Shown here one piece after another: positions 32,875 to 43,798 of a stretch of DNA of 64,000 bases. Positions within the stretch are counted from its first letter, which is position 1, and the number at the start of each line of letters is the position of its first letter. The DNA comes from Begonia masoniana. Taxonomy: Eukaryota > Streptophyta > Magnoliopsida > Cucurbitales > Begoniaceae. The stretch is taken from NCBI GenBank assembly GCA_022432975.1, contig CM039502.1, forward strand, positions 72,745,497 through 72,809,496, in the 5' to 3' direction. The notes under the pieces are model-generated. The model ran no database searches and was not told the origin of the DNA. It worked only from the letters and a program-made list of their open reading frames with translations. A program made the translations under genes and the position numbers.

Positions 32875-35622
32875 TGTGACGACCCCAACCCCGTAGGGCC
32901 GCCACGGACTTGCCGTGACATAACAATTACCTAAGCCCTCGCATTTTTCACATAAACTTTTTCTTTTTCACTCGACACTTTAAAGAAAACGGACCTAGAC
33001 AATTGACCCACCTCTAACAACCTTTAGGGACTAACTTTGTCTTAAACATTAAACATTTGAGCGTAAAACATTTTGACTTTTAAAACATTTAAAACTAGAC
33101 TAAAACCATTAATAACTTAAAACAAATAACCATTAAAGTAAAATCAGTTAAAAACAAAACACTAATAAAACCTATAAGTTCAAGAAAACAAACTGCGTGG
33201 ATCGCTCTAAAAATCGAGCGTATCCTTACCTGTTTTAAAATAACCAAACATTTAAAAATGCCCAAACAGTTCCAGTATATTCTCCAAAATAAAGACTTCA
33301 CATTCTAAACAATCTACTACCACTGCGTATACATCAAAACTCGACTATTCATGCATTTTCTATCAAAGCATCTAATCCATATACTTAAACATTTTCATAC
33401 ATATACATCAACACTCGACTTATCATACAATTTTCTATCAAAACCTCTAATCCATGTACTTAAACATTTTCATAAACAAACCGACACGTAGACCTACTAA
33501 CCAACAAGACTAACTCACATCCATTCGACATACATCATTCAAGCCAAGCCAAAACACACCCCGTCGCCACGAGCACCATCCGTCGACCACCTATTCTTTG
33601 TCATCGAGTTCGCACCTGTCACCTACATCATGCAACATAAACAGTAAGCCTAATGCTTAGTAAGGGGATGCACTATATGAATTTAAAACATTTTACTTAA
33701 CATATGCAGTTTCTACAGTTTCATCGTACATAATCATTTCGTTTCGTTTCGTTTCGTTTCATCATTCATATTCGTTTCGTTTCGTTTATCATTCATACAT
33801 ACATGTAATCCTCTACCAATGGAGGGCGGATTAGTTTCTCCATCTCTAGACGTTCCACATATAAATCTTTACCTGAAGGGTGAACCACTTCCTTCAGATA
33901 TCATACATTTTCTGGACGTTCCACGATCTACATCTGAAAGGTGAACCACTTCCTTCAGACACTTTACATTTTCGTTTTACATCGTTGTCGTTTCTACGTT
34001 CAATTCTTGAAAACACATGCTAAAACATTTTCGTACTTTTCTAAAACATGATGCATGGGAAATCTATGTACGACATATCATCAAAATATATCCTCAAACA
34101 ATTCACAACATACATAGACATATACTATTCTCAACAGACTTCTCAAACAACTAACATTCTAAGCTACCCGACTCATAAATCCCCACAATCAGAAAATCAT
34201 CATCAGAGTAGTAAAACCTAACGTTGCCACGATGTAGGGCCTTAAGGGCCGGAAACCTAACATCCACTTACCTGGCGTCCGTAGTAAGCCGAGCACCGTC
34301 CAAAGGTCGTCTTCACCTAAAGCATTTCACAATTAAAAGACATTAAAATCAATTCTAATTAAACGAACCTCAAACTTAAACTAAGTTCCTGGCTAAAGCA
34401 ATTTCTCCTAAAACTTTCACTTTCTCCAATTGGGCATTTCATCGAGCACGTGGTGCTCACAATTCACTTAACCTCCATTAATGGTTTTCCGATAATTCCC
34501 AATATTCAAACTTTAACCTAAATCTACCAACAATCATCAATTCATTTAATCTATCTAATAAACGACAATTGTATTCATTAATAGGCATAAAAGCATAATA
34601 TCATCAATTTCTAACTAAAACTTAATTAAACGGCCACTAATTTGGGTTCGGTAAAAACCGACCTAAAACTTCGAACGCGCATAACTTTCGCGTCGGTTAT
34701 CGGAATCGAACGATTCCAGCGGCCACGTGCTCCTCTAATAACCTATTTTAATCTGCCAAAAGGAATTTTAAAACAAATGACCGGAGCTAGGTCAATTTAT
34801 CAAAAACCCGAACTGCCCCTTTTTACCCAAAATTTCACTTTTCCAATTTTTTATCAAATTCCACCTATTTCATCACCAATCGACCATATACACCTTCAAT
34901 TTGAATAATCTAACAAAATTCCCGAGCTACATTCATCAAAACCGAAATGCCCTAATCGGTTTTTCACTGTTTTTCGCCCAAATTGGGCATTCCACGGCCA
35001 ATCAACAATAGCCGGCGCAAGGGTTGGAAAACCCACGCCGGAAGTGACCAAAAACGGCCGGCGATCGGAGCACAATCGAGCTCCCCACCACCGGCCACCA
35101 ACAGAACGAAAACAGGGCACAGAGGAGGCATACCATTCGGTTCGTGCGCGAGGATGGTCGGAAACTGCACACCCTGGAGTCGCCGCCGTTTTCTGGCCGG
35201 AAAGCGTCGAGGTTGGGCGCCGGCGTTCGTCGATCGTCGCCGTTCTCCTTCGTCGCCTCTCTCTCGGCGTCGGGCTCGAGCTCGAGCTCGATGTATCAAC
35301 AGAATGGTTTTCCATTCTGTTGATTTTCTTTAATTATTATTAATAATAATAATAATAATTAATAATAATAATAAAACTAATAATAAAACTAACCATTAAT
35401 TAACCCTCGTTTATCGTTTTTCCGACCATTTCGAATTTCATTAAATCTCATTATTAAATTGTAACCCACGGCTTACTTTCACTGGAAGTGCCCGAGTCTA
35501 AATTAATTAACCAATTAGGTTAACCAAACTTATTCACTTTTCTTTTAAATTACTTAAAACAATTATTCATTAAATAGTTACCTTATCATTTTATCTTTCT
35601 CTTGAAAATCTCGGGTGTTACA
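32875..35622 (-). repeat. 5' LTR of the LARD-like element
   Basis: 2748 bp, nearly identical to 27329-30012 apart from the 64-bp repeat unit and scattered single changes. Donor-like site 34271, acceptor-like site 33623. A GC-rich part (34980-35290) with several overlapping open frames on both strands occurs in both LTRs and is not a gene. Confidence 0.93.
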
Positions 35623-35627
35623 GAAGT

Positions 35628-36032
35628 AGTTGTAGAGGCTTGAATGTAGAAATTGTATTCTTTGATGCAAAGGAACTTTTGATTTGCTTGCCCATTTGGC
35701 AAGCTTCACAAACTTTATTATTCTCAAAGGATATTTTTGGAATCCCTTTAACTAAATTATTCTTAGTAATCTTAGCTAAGGTGTCCATACTTATGTGACC
35801 TAATCTTCTATGCCAAGTCCAACTATCAACAAGTAAGTTTACGGCAAAACACTTTTAATCAACATAATCAAGTGGTCTAAGTCAATTGTATAAACATTTT
35901 CTTTCCTGTAGCCAATTAATAAAATTTTACTGCTTGTGCTATCTTTAATAGTGCATGATTTAGATTTAAATGCTACTTTATACCCTTTGTCACATAATTG
36001 ACTAATCCTTAATAAATTATGTTTTAACCCTT
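35628..36032 (-). pseudogene. Copia pol fragment: GAG-pre-integrase zinc region
   Basis: Minus-strand frame with VEGLKHNLLRISQLCDKGYKV and downstream sequence leading to integrase, between the element at 36038 and the LARD insertion. It joins 41205 (protease side) and 27328 (integrase core) once the insertions are removed. Confidence 0.85.
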
Positions 36033-36037
36033 CTACT

Positions 36038-38762
36038 TGTAACACTCAGGAATTTTCTACGACGCACGTAGGCCTTTGGTTCGAGGATTAAAGGAGTTTC
36101 GGTGATTAGAGGAGTTTAACATGCATCTTAAAGTTTACCTTAGATTTGGAGGTGTTAGAGGAGTATAATTAGGGCCCTAGAGTTTTCCTAAACCTTTATT
36201 TAGAGAGTGAAGAATAGTAGTGAAAATAAAGAATAAGACTAGAGTATGGTAAATTGTTGTTTTAGATTAAAAAGGGATAGAAAGTTTAAGTAAAAGAAAA
36301 TGGAAATTTATAAAGAAGAGAAGAAAAGATGATGATTACGTGCGACTTTAGAAAACCAAAAAGAGGGAGGTGACTTTTATAAAAAAAAAAATGGTGTGAT
36401 AAATTTAAAAGAAGTTGAAAAGTCAAATATTGAGAGAATAAGTGAAGGAAGAAGAAGGTTATGAAATTTGAAGTCAAAAAGTGAATGGTTGAAATTTCAA
36501 ATGAATAACAACCAATAAGAAAATAAAGCTAATAATTGAAGGATATGAAAAATAATGAAAAGTGGAGTTTAGGAGTGCCTTTCACGTTGGAAGAAAAAGG
36601 GAAGAAAGAATGTTTGACAATTCAAAAACTAAAAGTGTGTTGAAAAGTCAAAACACTTAACAACCAATAGGGAAGAAGAATTTGTGATAAAAAAATGAAT
36701 GGAAAATGTGGGTTAAGGAGGCAGCCACGTTGGATGAAAGAAGGAAAGAAAAGTGGTGGTTAATTTATAAATTTCAAAAGTTCTGTGGAAATTGTCCAAA
36801 GTGAAAGTTAAGTTAGGATAAATTAGAAAAATACCCTTCTTCCTCCCCATTACTCCACGAAAATTTGCAGCAAGCTTTAGGGTTCCTCCATAATCTTTTC
36901 TTCAAGCTTTTCAAGAGATTAAGGTGAGCTTTTGATGGGGTTTTGAGTTTTATGCATTTAGGGGTTGATTTTAGAAGTTTTTAGGGTGTTTTGTGAGATA
37001 TATTACATAGGGTTTGAAAACCCTAAATGATGAAATCCGAAAATGGAGTTTAAATGTTAGTTTTCTTTCCAAATTTGATGATTTGGTTGTTGAATGAATT
37101 GGTTTAGGTGGTTTTTGGAAAGAAATTAAAGATTGGAAGTAAGTTTGAAAAATTGGTTTTTTTTTTACAATTATGGTGGCCGATTCTGTTTGCTGGATTT
37201 TAGGTTGGATATTGAATTTATTTGGTTAAATTGAGTGTTTCAATGGATAGTAGACGTGTAGAGGTTTCCGAATTGGGGTGGCACGTTGAAATCCGTTGAA
37301 AAACGAGGGAGTTATGGCCGTTCAAAGTTGGACGCTAAAAATAGTGAGAAAATCGGGTTTTAGGTTTTTGTTTTGTTTAGTTGGTTGAATTTTAGTTAGT
37401 TTTGGGTTTAAGATTTCTTTAGAATTTTCTAGAATAATTGCTAAGTTATTTTTCCTATTTGTTAGGTTGTCGAACGAATAGTTTGGTTGGACGAAGTGAA
37501 CAATAGAGTGCCGAGTAGCCAGGTAAGTAGAGGATGTCTGTGTTTTGCCTTCGGGCCTACATCATGGAACGGTAGGGTATTGTTTGTTTGCTTTGTTTGG
37601 TTGTTTTGTTTTGTTTCGTGTTGAGCATTTTGTGTGACATGCATCACGATTTTCAAACTACGAACCGAACGAGTTTTTAGCATGGTTTTGAATGGTGAGT
37701 TAGAAACGTAAGGGTGGTGTGTGTTGAAATGCAATGCGGTTGTGTTAGAGTCACCCAGTCGCGTTAGGGTAGCACCTGCGAGGAACTCTGGTAGAGTTTT
37801 CCAGTCGCGTTAAGGTGGTACCTGCAGGGAGACTAGCAGAGTTAGAGTCACCCAGTCGCGTTAGGGTAGCACCTGCGAGGAACTCTGGTAGAGTTTCCCA
37901 GTCGCATTAAGGTGGTACCTGCGGGGGGACTAGCAGAGTTGAGTCACCTAGTCGCGTTAGGGTAACACCTGCGAGGAACTCTTGTAGAGTTTCCCAGTCG
38001 CATTAAGGTGGTACCTGCGAGGGACTACTGAAGTTGCAGTTTAGCACTTGCGATGAGTTCCATTCTGTGAATGAGCAACGAAACGCACACGAAACAAGAG
38101 CAACTGAGCGAGTAGAAACTTCATGTGTTAGGGGTTGTGTTACATTATGCTTTTGATGTGCATTAATTTCCTACTTGCTAAGAATTAGGCTTACGTTTTG
38201 TGTTCTGTGGTGTAGGTGACGACGTCATTACAGGTTAGAGCTATGTGGAAAGCTAGGGTTGGGACGCAGTCGGTGAGGTACGCGGTATGCCGGTGCGGGT
38301 ACTTGTTGGGGCATCTCGACCATGATCTTCGGGAGAAGTATGAGTTTTGAATGAGATATAGGTAGTTTTGTCGGTAGTTTTGTCAGATTTTGTTGTGTAA
38401 ATGATAGTAGTTTTATAGCTCTTTTGGTTGATGTTTTTGGGAGTTACTGAATTGATATATATTTTGATGTTTTGGGGTTTATACAAATTAAACATTATGC
38501 TGCTGGATTTTTCGTAGAATAATCAAATATTGTTTTGGATATGCTTTATAAATGGTTTGATTTTCAGGTTTTGGATTTTTAGTAATTTAGTCGTTATGCT
38601 GCCCGATTGTTTTTAGTAGAGCAAACAATGTTTATTTTTAATGATTTTCGTGTTTTCGCTGAAAAGTTGTAGTTGAAAATTATTAAAAAAAAAATTCGTT
38701 TTAGACACGGCTTGGGTTAGCGACGTAGCGCACCGAGCCGAGGTGGGTTCAGGGGCGTTACA
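36038..38762 (+). repeat. 5' LTR of element C (LTR-4)
   Basis: 2725 bp ending GGTTCAGGGGCGTTACA. Holds the donor-like CAG/GTAAGT (37523), a GCC-TTCG-GGC hairpin, CCTACATCA (37556-37564), the tandem array (37748-38035), the hairpin TAAG/CTTA (38179-38193) and acceptor-like TGGTGTAGG (38208-38216). Confidence 0.88.
37748..38035 (+). repeat. About 97-bp tandem array, three units
   Basis: Units start GAGTCACC at 37748, 37845 and 37941. Each holds two half-units with CCAGTCGC(G/A)TTA and CACCTGCG / TACCTGCG cores. It lies between the donor- and acceptor-like sites of LTR-4. Confidence 0.9.
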
Positions 38763-38765
38763 AGA

Positions 38766-38777
38766 TGGTATTAGAGC
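38766..38777 (+). other. Primer site of element C
   Basis: TGGTATTAGAGC, three bases after the LTR, one mismatch (C to T) from the usual initiator-tRNA complement. Confidence 0.8.
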
Positions 38778-38923
38778 AAAATGGTCGAGTCGTTCAAAGG
38801 ATTACCCGACAATGCCGGCCGCCATGCAACGTGCTTCACTGACTGTAAATATTTCTTTCCTTTTAGTTAGTTAGTTTGTAACTAAGATTAGATTTTCTAA
38901 CTTTGTACAGGATTAGAACTAAA

Positions 38924-39490
38924 ATGTCGAAGCACCCAAGACGACCCGGACAACCTAGAAACGAACCAGAACCACCTAGAAACCCATTGGAAGAGTCGGT
39001 TAAGCAGCTTGCAGATTTGGTTACAAGGCAATCTGAAATAGTTGGAGTTATGATAAATCGGGGAATAAGTTCTAGTGGAGAAAGATTTCGGGGATTGAAG
39101 CCTCCGGCATTTGAAGGTCGTTTGACTGATCCGACAACTGCTGAGAGTTGGATATGCACTATTGAGAATATGTTTGATGTTGCTGAGGTAGAGGAAGAAA
39201 ATAAGGTGAAGTGTGCAACGTTCCACTTAGCTGCCGATACCCAAAGCTGGTGGGAGACGGTGAAGGCTACCACAGAGGCTCATAGTATGACATGGAAAGA
39301 GTTCAAAGAATTGTTTTTCGACAAGTATTACAACAAGACGGTCCAAGCTGCTAAGCGTATGGAATTTATGGCATTAAAGCAAACAGGATTGGTAGGGGAG
39401 TATATTCAGCAGTTTGAATCGTTGTCCCGATTTGCCAGCCACCTACTTAGTGGGGAAGAAGACAAAATATTTCAATTTGTGCAGGATCTA
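38924..39490 (+). pseudogene. gypsy gag, N-terminal half (element C)
   Basis: ATG 38924 follows a possible intron (donor 38845, acceptor 38910) like that of the related elements. The frame gives a Pro/Arg-rich start, then the retrotransposon-gag capsid domain (PPAFEGRLTDP, AESWICTIE, SWWETVKATT, FFDKYYNKTVQAAKR, GEYIQQFESLSRF, DKIFQFVQ). It aligns throughout with residues 1-198 of the intact gag at 50576-51709, then ends abruptly at a stop at the breakpoint of the inverted segment. Confidence 0.88.
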
Positions 39491-39493
39491 TAA

Positions 39494-40282
39494 AGTTTTA
39501 GATTTACATTCATTTGTTCCCAACACCTTAAATGATGTACACCCACTCCGACTCCAACCAATATCTACTACTCAATATTCCATAAATCACTATCCCAAAA
39601 AATTTATGGTTCTACATCTCTTCAATGAGGATTTCTTTATCCATTCTCTCCAACTAATCCTCATAGCTACATTCACTGCTTTGAATCTCATCCACTCAAG
39701 TGTCGATCATTCCTCAAGGATGACTCTAGTTTGGGATCACACTCTAAGGCTTAATAATTTCTACAATTATTGACTTCACTTAACTCACAAAATTTCTAAC
39801 TTAAACTTCTTTATAAAATCCAGAATAAATCTAGTCACTCTTACACTTATCTACTCGGCCAAAACTAGTCAACGGTGCTATAATTTCTTTTACTAAATCA
39901 AGGCATCTAAGTTTATAAGTTATTCCCACCTAGGTTCTTGGCTCTACATATTCCTAGGTCAAGTAACACCAAAATTTCCATGTGAACTCTCTTTCACTCA
40001 TAAGCAATATCTTTTGACTTCCTCAATTTTTTATAAGGAACACTAAATTCTTAATGACCAAATTTTTTTATTTTTATTTTTTATTTATCCACTTTTAAAC
40101 GTATTAACTCCTCCCTAAGCTATTCCCAAAATCACTGGTTTTGACTTCGTTACATATGAGTCAAAACTTTGAACCTCGAACCTTTCTCACTTAACCTTAT
40201 CCCTACACACTCAAACAGTTTCACTAAGTCTTTTCCTAAGACGGTATCCTAAGACGGTATCCAACTCTCTAAGGACAATCAT
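39494..40282 (-). other. Inverted non-coding segment of element C
   Basis: Pyrimidine-rich on the plus strand, like the 3' non-coding parts of the minus-strand relatives at 30013-32542 and 49619-50575, although this element lies on the plus strand. It is part of the about 1.3-kb inversion with 40283-40800. A 13-bp tandem duplication (CCTAAGACGGTAT) lies at about 40232-40260. Confidence 0.6.
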
Positions 40283-40756
40283 TTAACTCAACTTATTCTT
40301 ACCTTTTGGCTCGTTCATGGTGAAGATTCTTGTTATCCATGTAGCTGGTTTTTTTTTCTTTGCTACGAGGCCATCTGTGGTTAGATAGTCAGGTTGGTTG
40401 TACTTAAAATATCTAGCAACTTTTGGCTTCGGACAATCTCTAGAAATATGGCCAGCTTCAAAACAGTTATAACACTTCCTTGCATACTGTCCACACTCCC
40501 CCGGATGAACTTTCAAGCATTTAGGACATTGCGGATACCCTCTCTTCTTCAACTGTTTCGGTTTCTTTCCTTTTCTCTGATCATTCAAAATTTCTCCCGG
40601 CCTTTTAGTCTCCTGAAGCTGTGAAGAAGATCCATCACCACCCATCTGAGTTGTAATTCTTGTGAATATTTGACCGAGTACTTCTGCCGGTTTAATCAAT
40701 TTACCAGCAGCTTCCTCCACCTCTAAGGCTTTGGCCACCACTCGATTTTTGTGGAT
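40283..40756 (-). pseudogene. gypsy gag, zinc-knuckle half, inverted
   Basis: Minus-strand frame from RVVAKALEVEEAAGK through CPKCLKVHPGEC and CYNCFEAGHISRDCP. It matches residues about 220-330 of the related gag, in opposite orientation to the gag N-terminal half at 38924-39490. The second knuckle has lost its first Cys pair (reads YFKYNQPDY). Confidence 0.85.
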
Positions 40757-40799
40757 GATTAATGAAATATAGTGATTCTTCGAGGTAACTAGGTGCAAG

Positions 40800-41164
40800 A
40801 AGTTAAAATGATAGGTTCGAAAGGAGATAGTAAAATGGTGTGGTGTGGAATTTTAAATTGCGGACTTAGGATAAGAAGTTTACTTAGTAGATTTTTAGTT
40901 TTACGTAATTTAGAATTTGGAAGGGGCTAGGTATGTGCTTGATAGATATAGAAATTGAAGTGAGGAATTAGATGAATTTAGTTCTAGGGAAAGCTAGAGT
41001 TGAAACCTGAGTTAGAGAAGTTTAAGAGTCTGAATGATGGTTGATTAGATTAAAAGAAATGAACGTGTGAGTAATTGAACCATGGAATGCATAAAAGGGT
41101 ACTTTAAAACTTTGGAGATATAAGGAATTGTCATTACTCCTTACCCAATAGGTGATTAAGACCT
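40800..41164 (+). other. Sense 3' non-coding remnant of element C
   Basis: Purine-rich, no ORF. It resembles the sense strand of the 3' non-coding parts of the related elements. Confidence 0.45.
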
Positions 41165-41199
41165 TAGCACCGAGCCGGGGTGGGTTCGGGGGCGTTACG
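41165..41199 (+). repeat. 3' LTR stub of element C
   Basis: Only GCACCGAGCCGGGGTGGG...GCGTTACG remains, matching the last 35 bp of the 5' LTR (38728-38762). It still ends at the TSD. Confidence 0.85.
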
Positions 41200-42199
41200 C
41201 TACTAATAAAACATTTTCAATGATGGGTTTAGAAGGGTTACTTATATTGCCGATGCCAACAATTTTGCCTTTTTGATTTCCACCAAAGGTGACATTCCCT
41301 TTCTTCTTGTTGACAAAGACAAACTTTGTTGAGTCTCCCGTCATATGCCCCGAGCATCCACTATCGAGGTACCATTGATTTTTCCCGGGAGAGCAATCAA
41401 CCTGCAAAACAGTAATCAAGTTGTCTTTTTAGGTACCCAAATCTTTTGGGTCCTAGTGTTAGGTTTGGTTCTGTTAGGAACCCATTATAATCCCCTGTCA
41501 GATTTAATCTTTCCTAATTTTAGTGGACATTCATATGATTTATGTCTCATCTCATTACATATATGGCAGGTAGATGACCTAACAAAGAAATTCTTGTAAA
41601 CTTTCTTTTTATTAGATTTTTCATATCCTAAATCTGCTTTATCAAATGTCACTCTTTGACTACCTAACAGCATGTTTAAGTTCTTACTACCATTAGTAAA
41701 TTTAAAAATAATATTATTCAAGTTCTCATTTCTACTCTTAAAATCATCTATCTCCATTTCATGCAAAATACACTCCTTAGCATGCTTTTCGACCAAGTTT
41801 GCATTTTCCTTCTTTAAAGAGTTGTATTTGAACTTAAGCATGCTATATTGTTTAACTAAGTCATTGAATGCATCAATTAGCTCACCATCCTCATTTTCAC
41901 TATCACTAAAAGAAAGGCTAACCTCATTTTCGTGTGTCATGAAGCACAAGTTGGCAACTTCCTTGTCTTCTGAAGAAATGTCACTTTCACTGTCATCCCA
42001 GGTGGCCTTGATTGCTCTCTTCTTGAATTTCTTGGGGCCTTTCTTTGCTTGTGGACAATCAACCTTGATGTGTCCTGGCTTCCCGCATTCAAAACAAGTA
42101 ATTTCCTTTTTCTTTTTGCCAACTTGTCTCCTTTTGAAAATTTCTTGCCTTGCATTCTTTTTCGTTGGAGAAATTTGCTAAACCTCCTTGTGATGAAAG

Positions 42200-42961
42200 T
42201 GTAACGACCCCTTATCCCAGCAAGATATTGTCTGCTCTGGGGATTGGGCCGCAGCCCAATATCCTCTCCTCACGGTTTTGTTTGGCGAGAACTTCCCAGA
42301 AGGTCACCCAGCCTGGAATTACTCTCGCCGAAGCACTTTTAACTTCGGAGTTCTTATGGGATCCGTTGCCAATCGTGCTCCAAAACGCATCTTGCTATGT
42401 TGGGAGGGTCTCTTTACATATGTTTCATTTACCACATACTTCCCTCAAGCGGATGTGGGATTGTGAGCGAACCCCTTTTTTCGATCATGTTGGACATGTT
42501 CACCTTCTGGTTTGCTCGCGCGGACGTACTGCCATCCGGGTTTCGGTTCGTGCAGCCATCGTACCCATACGTCATCACAATAACCCCCCTCGGGGGCCCA
42601 ACGTCCTCGTTGGCCACATTTCCGGTTGGGTACAGGCTTTGATACCATTTGTAACGACCCCTTATCCCAGCAAGATATTGTCCGCGGTCACCCAACCTGG
42701 AATTGCTCTCGCCGAAGCACTTTTAACTTTGGAGTTCTTATGGGATCCGTTGCCAATCGTGCTCCAAAACGCATCTTGCTATGTTGGGAGAGTCTCTTTA
42801 CATATGTTTCATTTCCACATATTTCCCCAAGTGATGTGGGATTGTGACGACCCCTTTTTTTATGACCTGTCACCTTCCGGTTCGCCCGTGGGGACATACC
42901 GCCATCCGAGTTCCTGTTCGTGTAGCCATCGTACCAATACGTGCATATTCGGGTCATCACA
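42200..42961 (-). mobile_element. Second Cassandra element, one LTR deleted internally
   Basis: A perfect GAAAG duplication (42195-42199, 42962-42966) flanks a 762-bp element. On the minus strand the 5' LTR is 42961-42650 (312 bp), the primer site is at about 42635-42648 (TGGTATCAAAGCC), the polypurine tract is GAGGGGGG at about 42585-42592, and the 3' LTR is 42579-42200 (380 bp). The 5' LTR lacks about 68 bp between the 5S-like segment and the LTR end that the 3' LTR keeps. The 5S-like part is visible at 42285-42375. It is more diverged from the copy at 7405 than that copy's own LTRs are from each other. Confidence 0.92.
42285..42375 (-). ncRNA. 5S rRNA-derived segment, second Cassandra
   Basis: Reverse complement gives GGATCCCATAAGAACTCCG, AGTTAAAAGTGCTTCGGCGAGAG and GGTGACC with TGGGAAG, in plant 5S order. 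A partial copy is in the shortened LTR (42680-42755). Confidence 0.85.
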
Positions 42962-43785
42962 GAAAGCTATCTCCTCATCGTCCTCTTCTTGCTCCGATTC
43001 ATCTTGCTTGCTTGATAAGGCTTTAAGAGCAATATGTCTTCTTTTGGAGGTTTCATTTTCTTTGAGATCCTCCTTCTCGTTAGCTCTCATTGTGATCTCA
43101 TGTGTCATGAGAGATCCGATGAGTTCTTCAAGATTCATCACTTTGAGATCTTTTGCTTCTTGGATGGCTGTCACCTTGGGTTGCCATCCTCTTGGTAGAC
43201 ACCTTAGAATCTTCCTAACTAACTCTTTGTTTGAATAAACTTTAACAAGAACTTTTAAATTGTTAGTAACGTTAGTAAAGCGAGTAAACTTAGAAGAAAT
43301 AGACTCATCCTTTTCCATTGAAAATAATTCATATTCATGCACAAGCATACTCAATTTACTTTCTTTAACTTGTTTAGTTCCCTCATGTGTGATTTCAAGT
43401 AAGTGCCAATATTTCTTGTGCACTCTGGCAACCTTGTACCTTATTAAATTCATCTCTATTTAGTGCACAATATAGGGTGTTTATAGCTTTAGCATTTAAA
43501 CTTAGGTTTATCTTGTCCGAGTCAGTTAGTTCACAAGTCAATTTAAGAACACTGGCTCCATTTTCAGTTTTGACAACCTTAAAAGGACCATTTTCAATTA
43601 TAGTCCATATTTCATAATCCATAGCTTGAACAAAAATTCTCATCCTAGCTTTCAAATATACATAGTCGTTTCCATAAAAAAATAGGAGTCTAGAAATAGA
43701 TTGTCCCTCTACGTGTGTGGTGTTTGTGTTGAATGCCATTTTTAGATGTGCAACTATTCTTATAATTAGACAAATATTAACCTCA

Positions 43786-43796
43786 CTCTGATACCA
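43786..43796 (-). other. Primer site of the SIRE-type copia element
   Basis: Minus strand TGGTATCAGAG, two bases inside the 5' LTR boundary at 43799; initiator-tRNA type. Confidence 0.88.
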
Positions 43797-43798
43797 AT

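Larger units (their letters stand above)
27329..35622 (-). mobile_element. LARD-like non-autonomous gypsy derivative
   Basis: LTRs of 2684 bp (27329-30012) and 2748 bp (32875-35622) flank a 2.86-kb internal region with an iMet primer site and a polypurine tract but no pol. A perfect GAAGT duplication (27324-27328, 35623-35627) brackets it. Only the first about 70 codons of a gag remain (32543-32829); the rest is non-coding and pyrimidine-rich on the plus strand. LTRs appear about 99% identical, so it is a recent insertion that must depend on another element's enzymes. This fits the LARD class. Confidence 0.92.
36038..41199 (+). mobile_element. Rearranged gag-only gypsy derivative (element C)
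   Basis: A CTACT duplication (36033-36037, 41200-41204) flanks a 5.16-kb unit starting TGTAACACTCAGG and ending GGGGGCGTTACG. A 2725-bp 5' LTR is followed by a primer site and the first half of gag. Then comes an inverted segment with the gag zinc-knuckle half and antisense non-coding sequence, then sense non-coding sequence, and only the last 35 or so bp of a 3' LTR. No pol. It is related to the element at 45001-55167 at gag level. Confidence 0.88.
41205..43739 (-). pseudogene. Copia gag and protease of the SIRE-type element
   Basis: The start ATG is 43739, about 45 bp from the primer site. Minus-strand sequence shows a UBN2-type copia gag (FYGNDYVYLKARMRIFVQA; RKILRCLPRGWQPKVTAIQEAKDL), a CCHC knuckle (CFECGKPGHIKVDCP, about 42100-42060), a Glu/Ser-rich coiled region and the aspartic protease with DSGCSGHMTGD at about 41340-41375. 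A frameshift lies near 43440, and a Cassandra element is inserted at 42200-42961. Protease continues into the fragment at 36032 once element C is removed. Confidence 0.9.
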
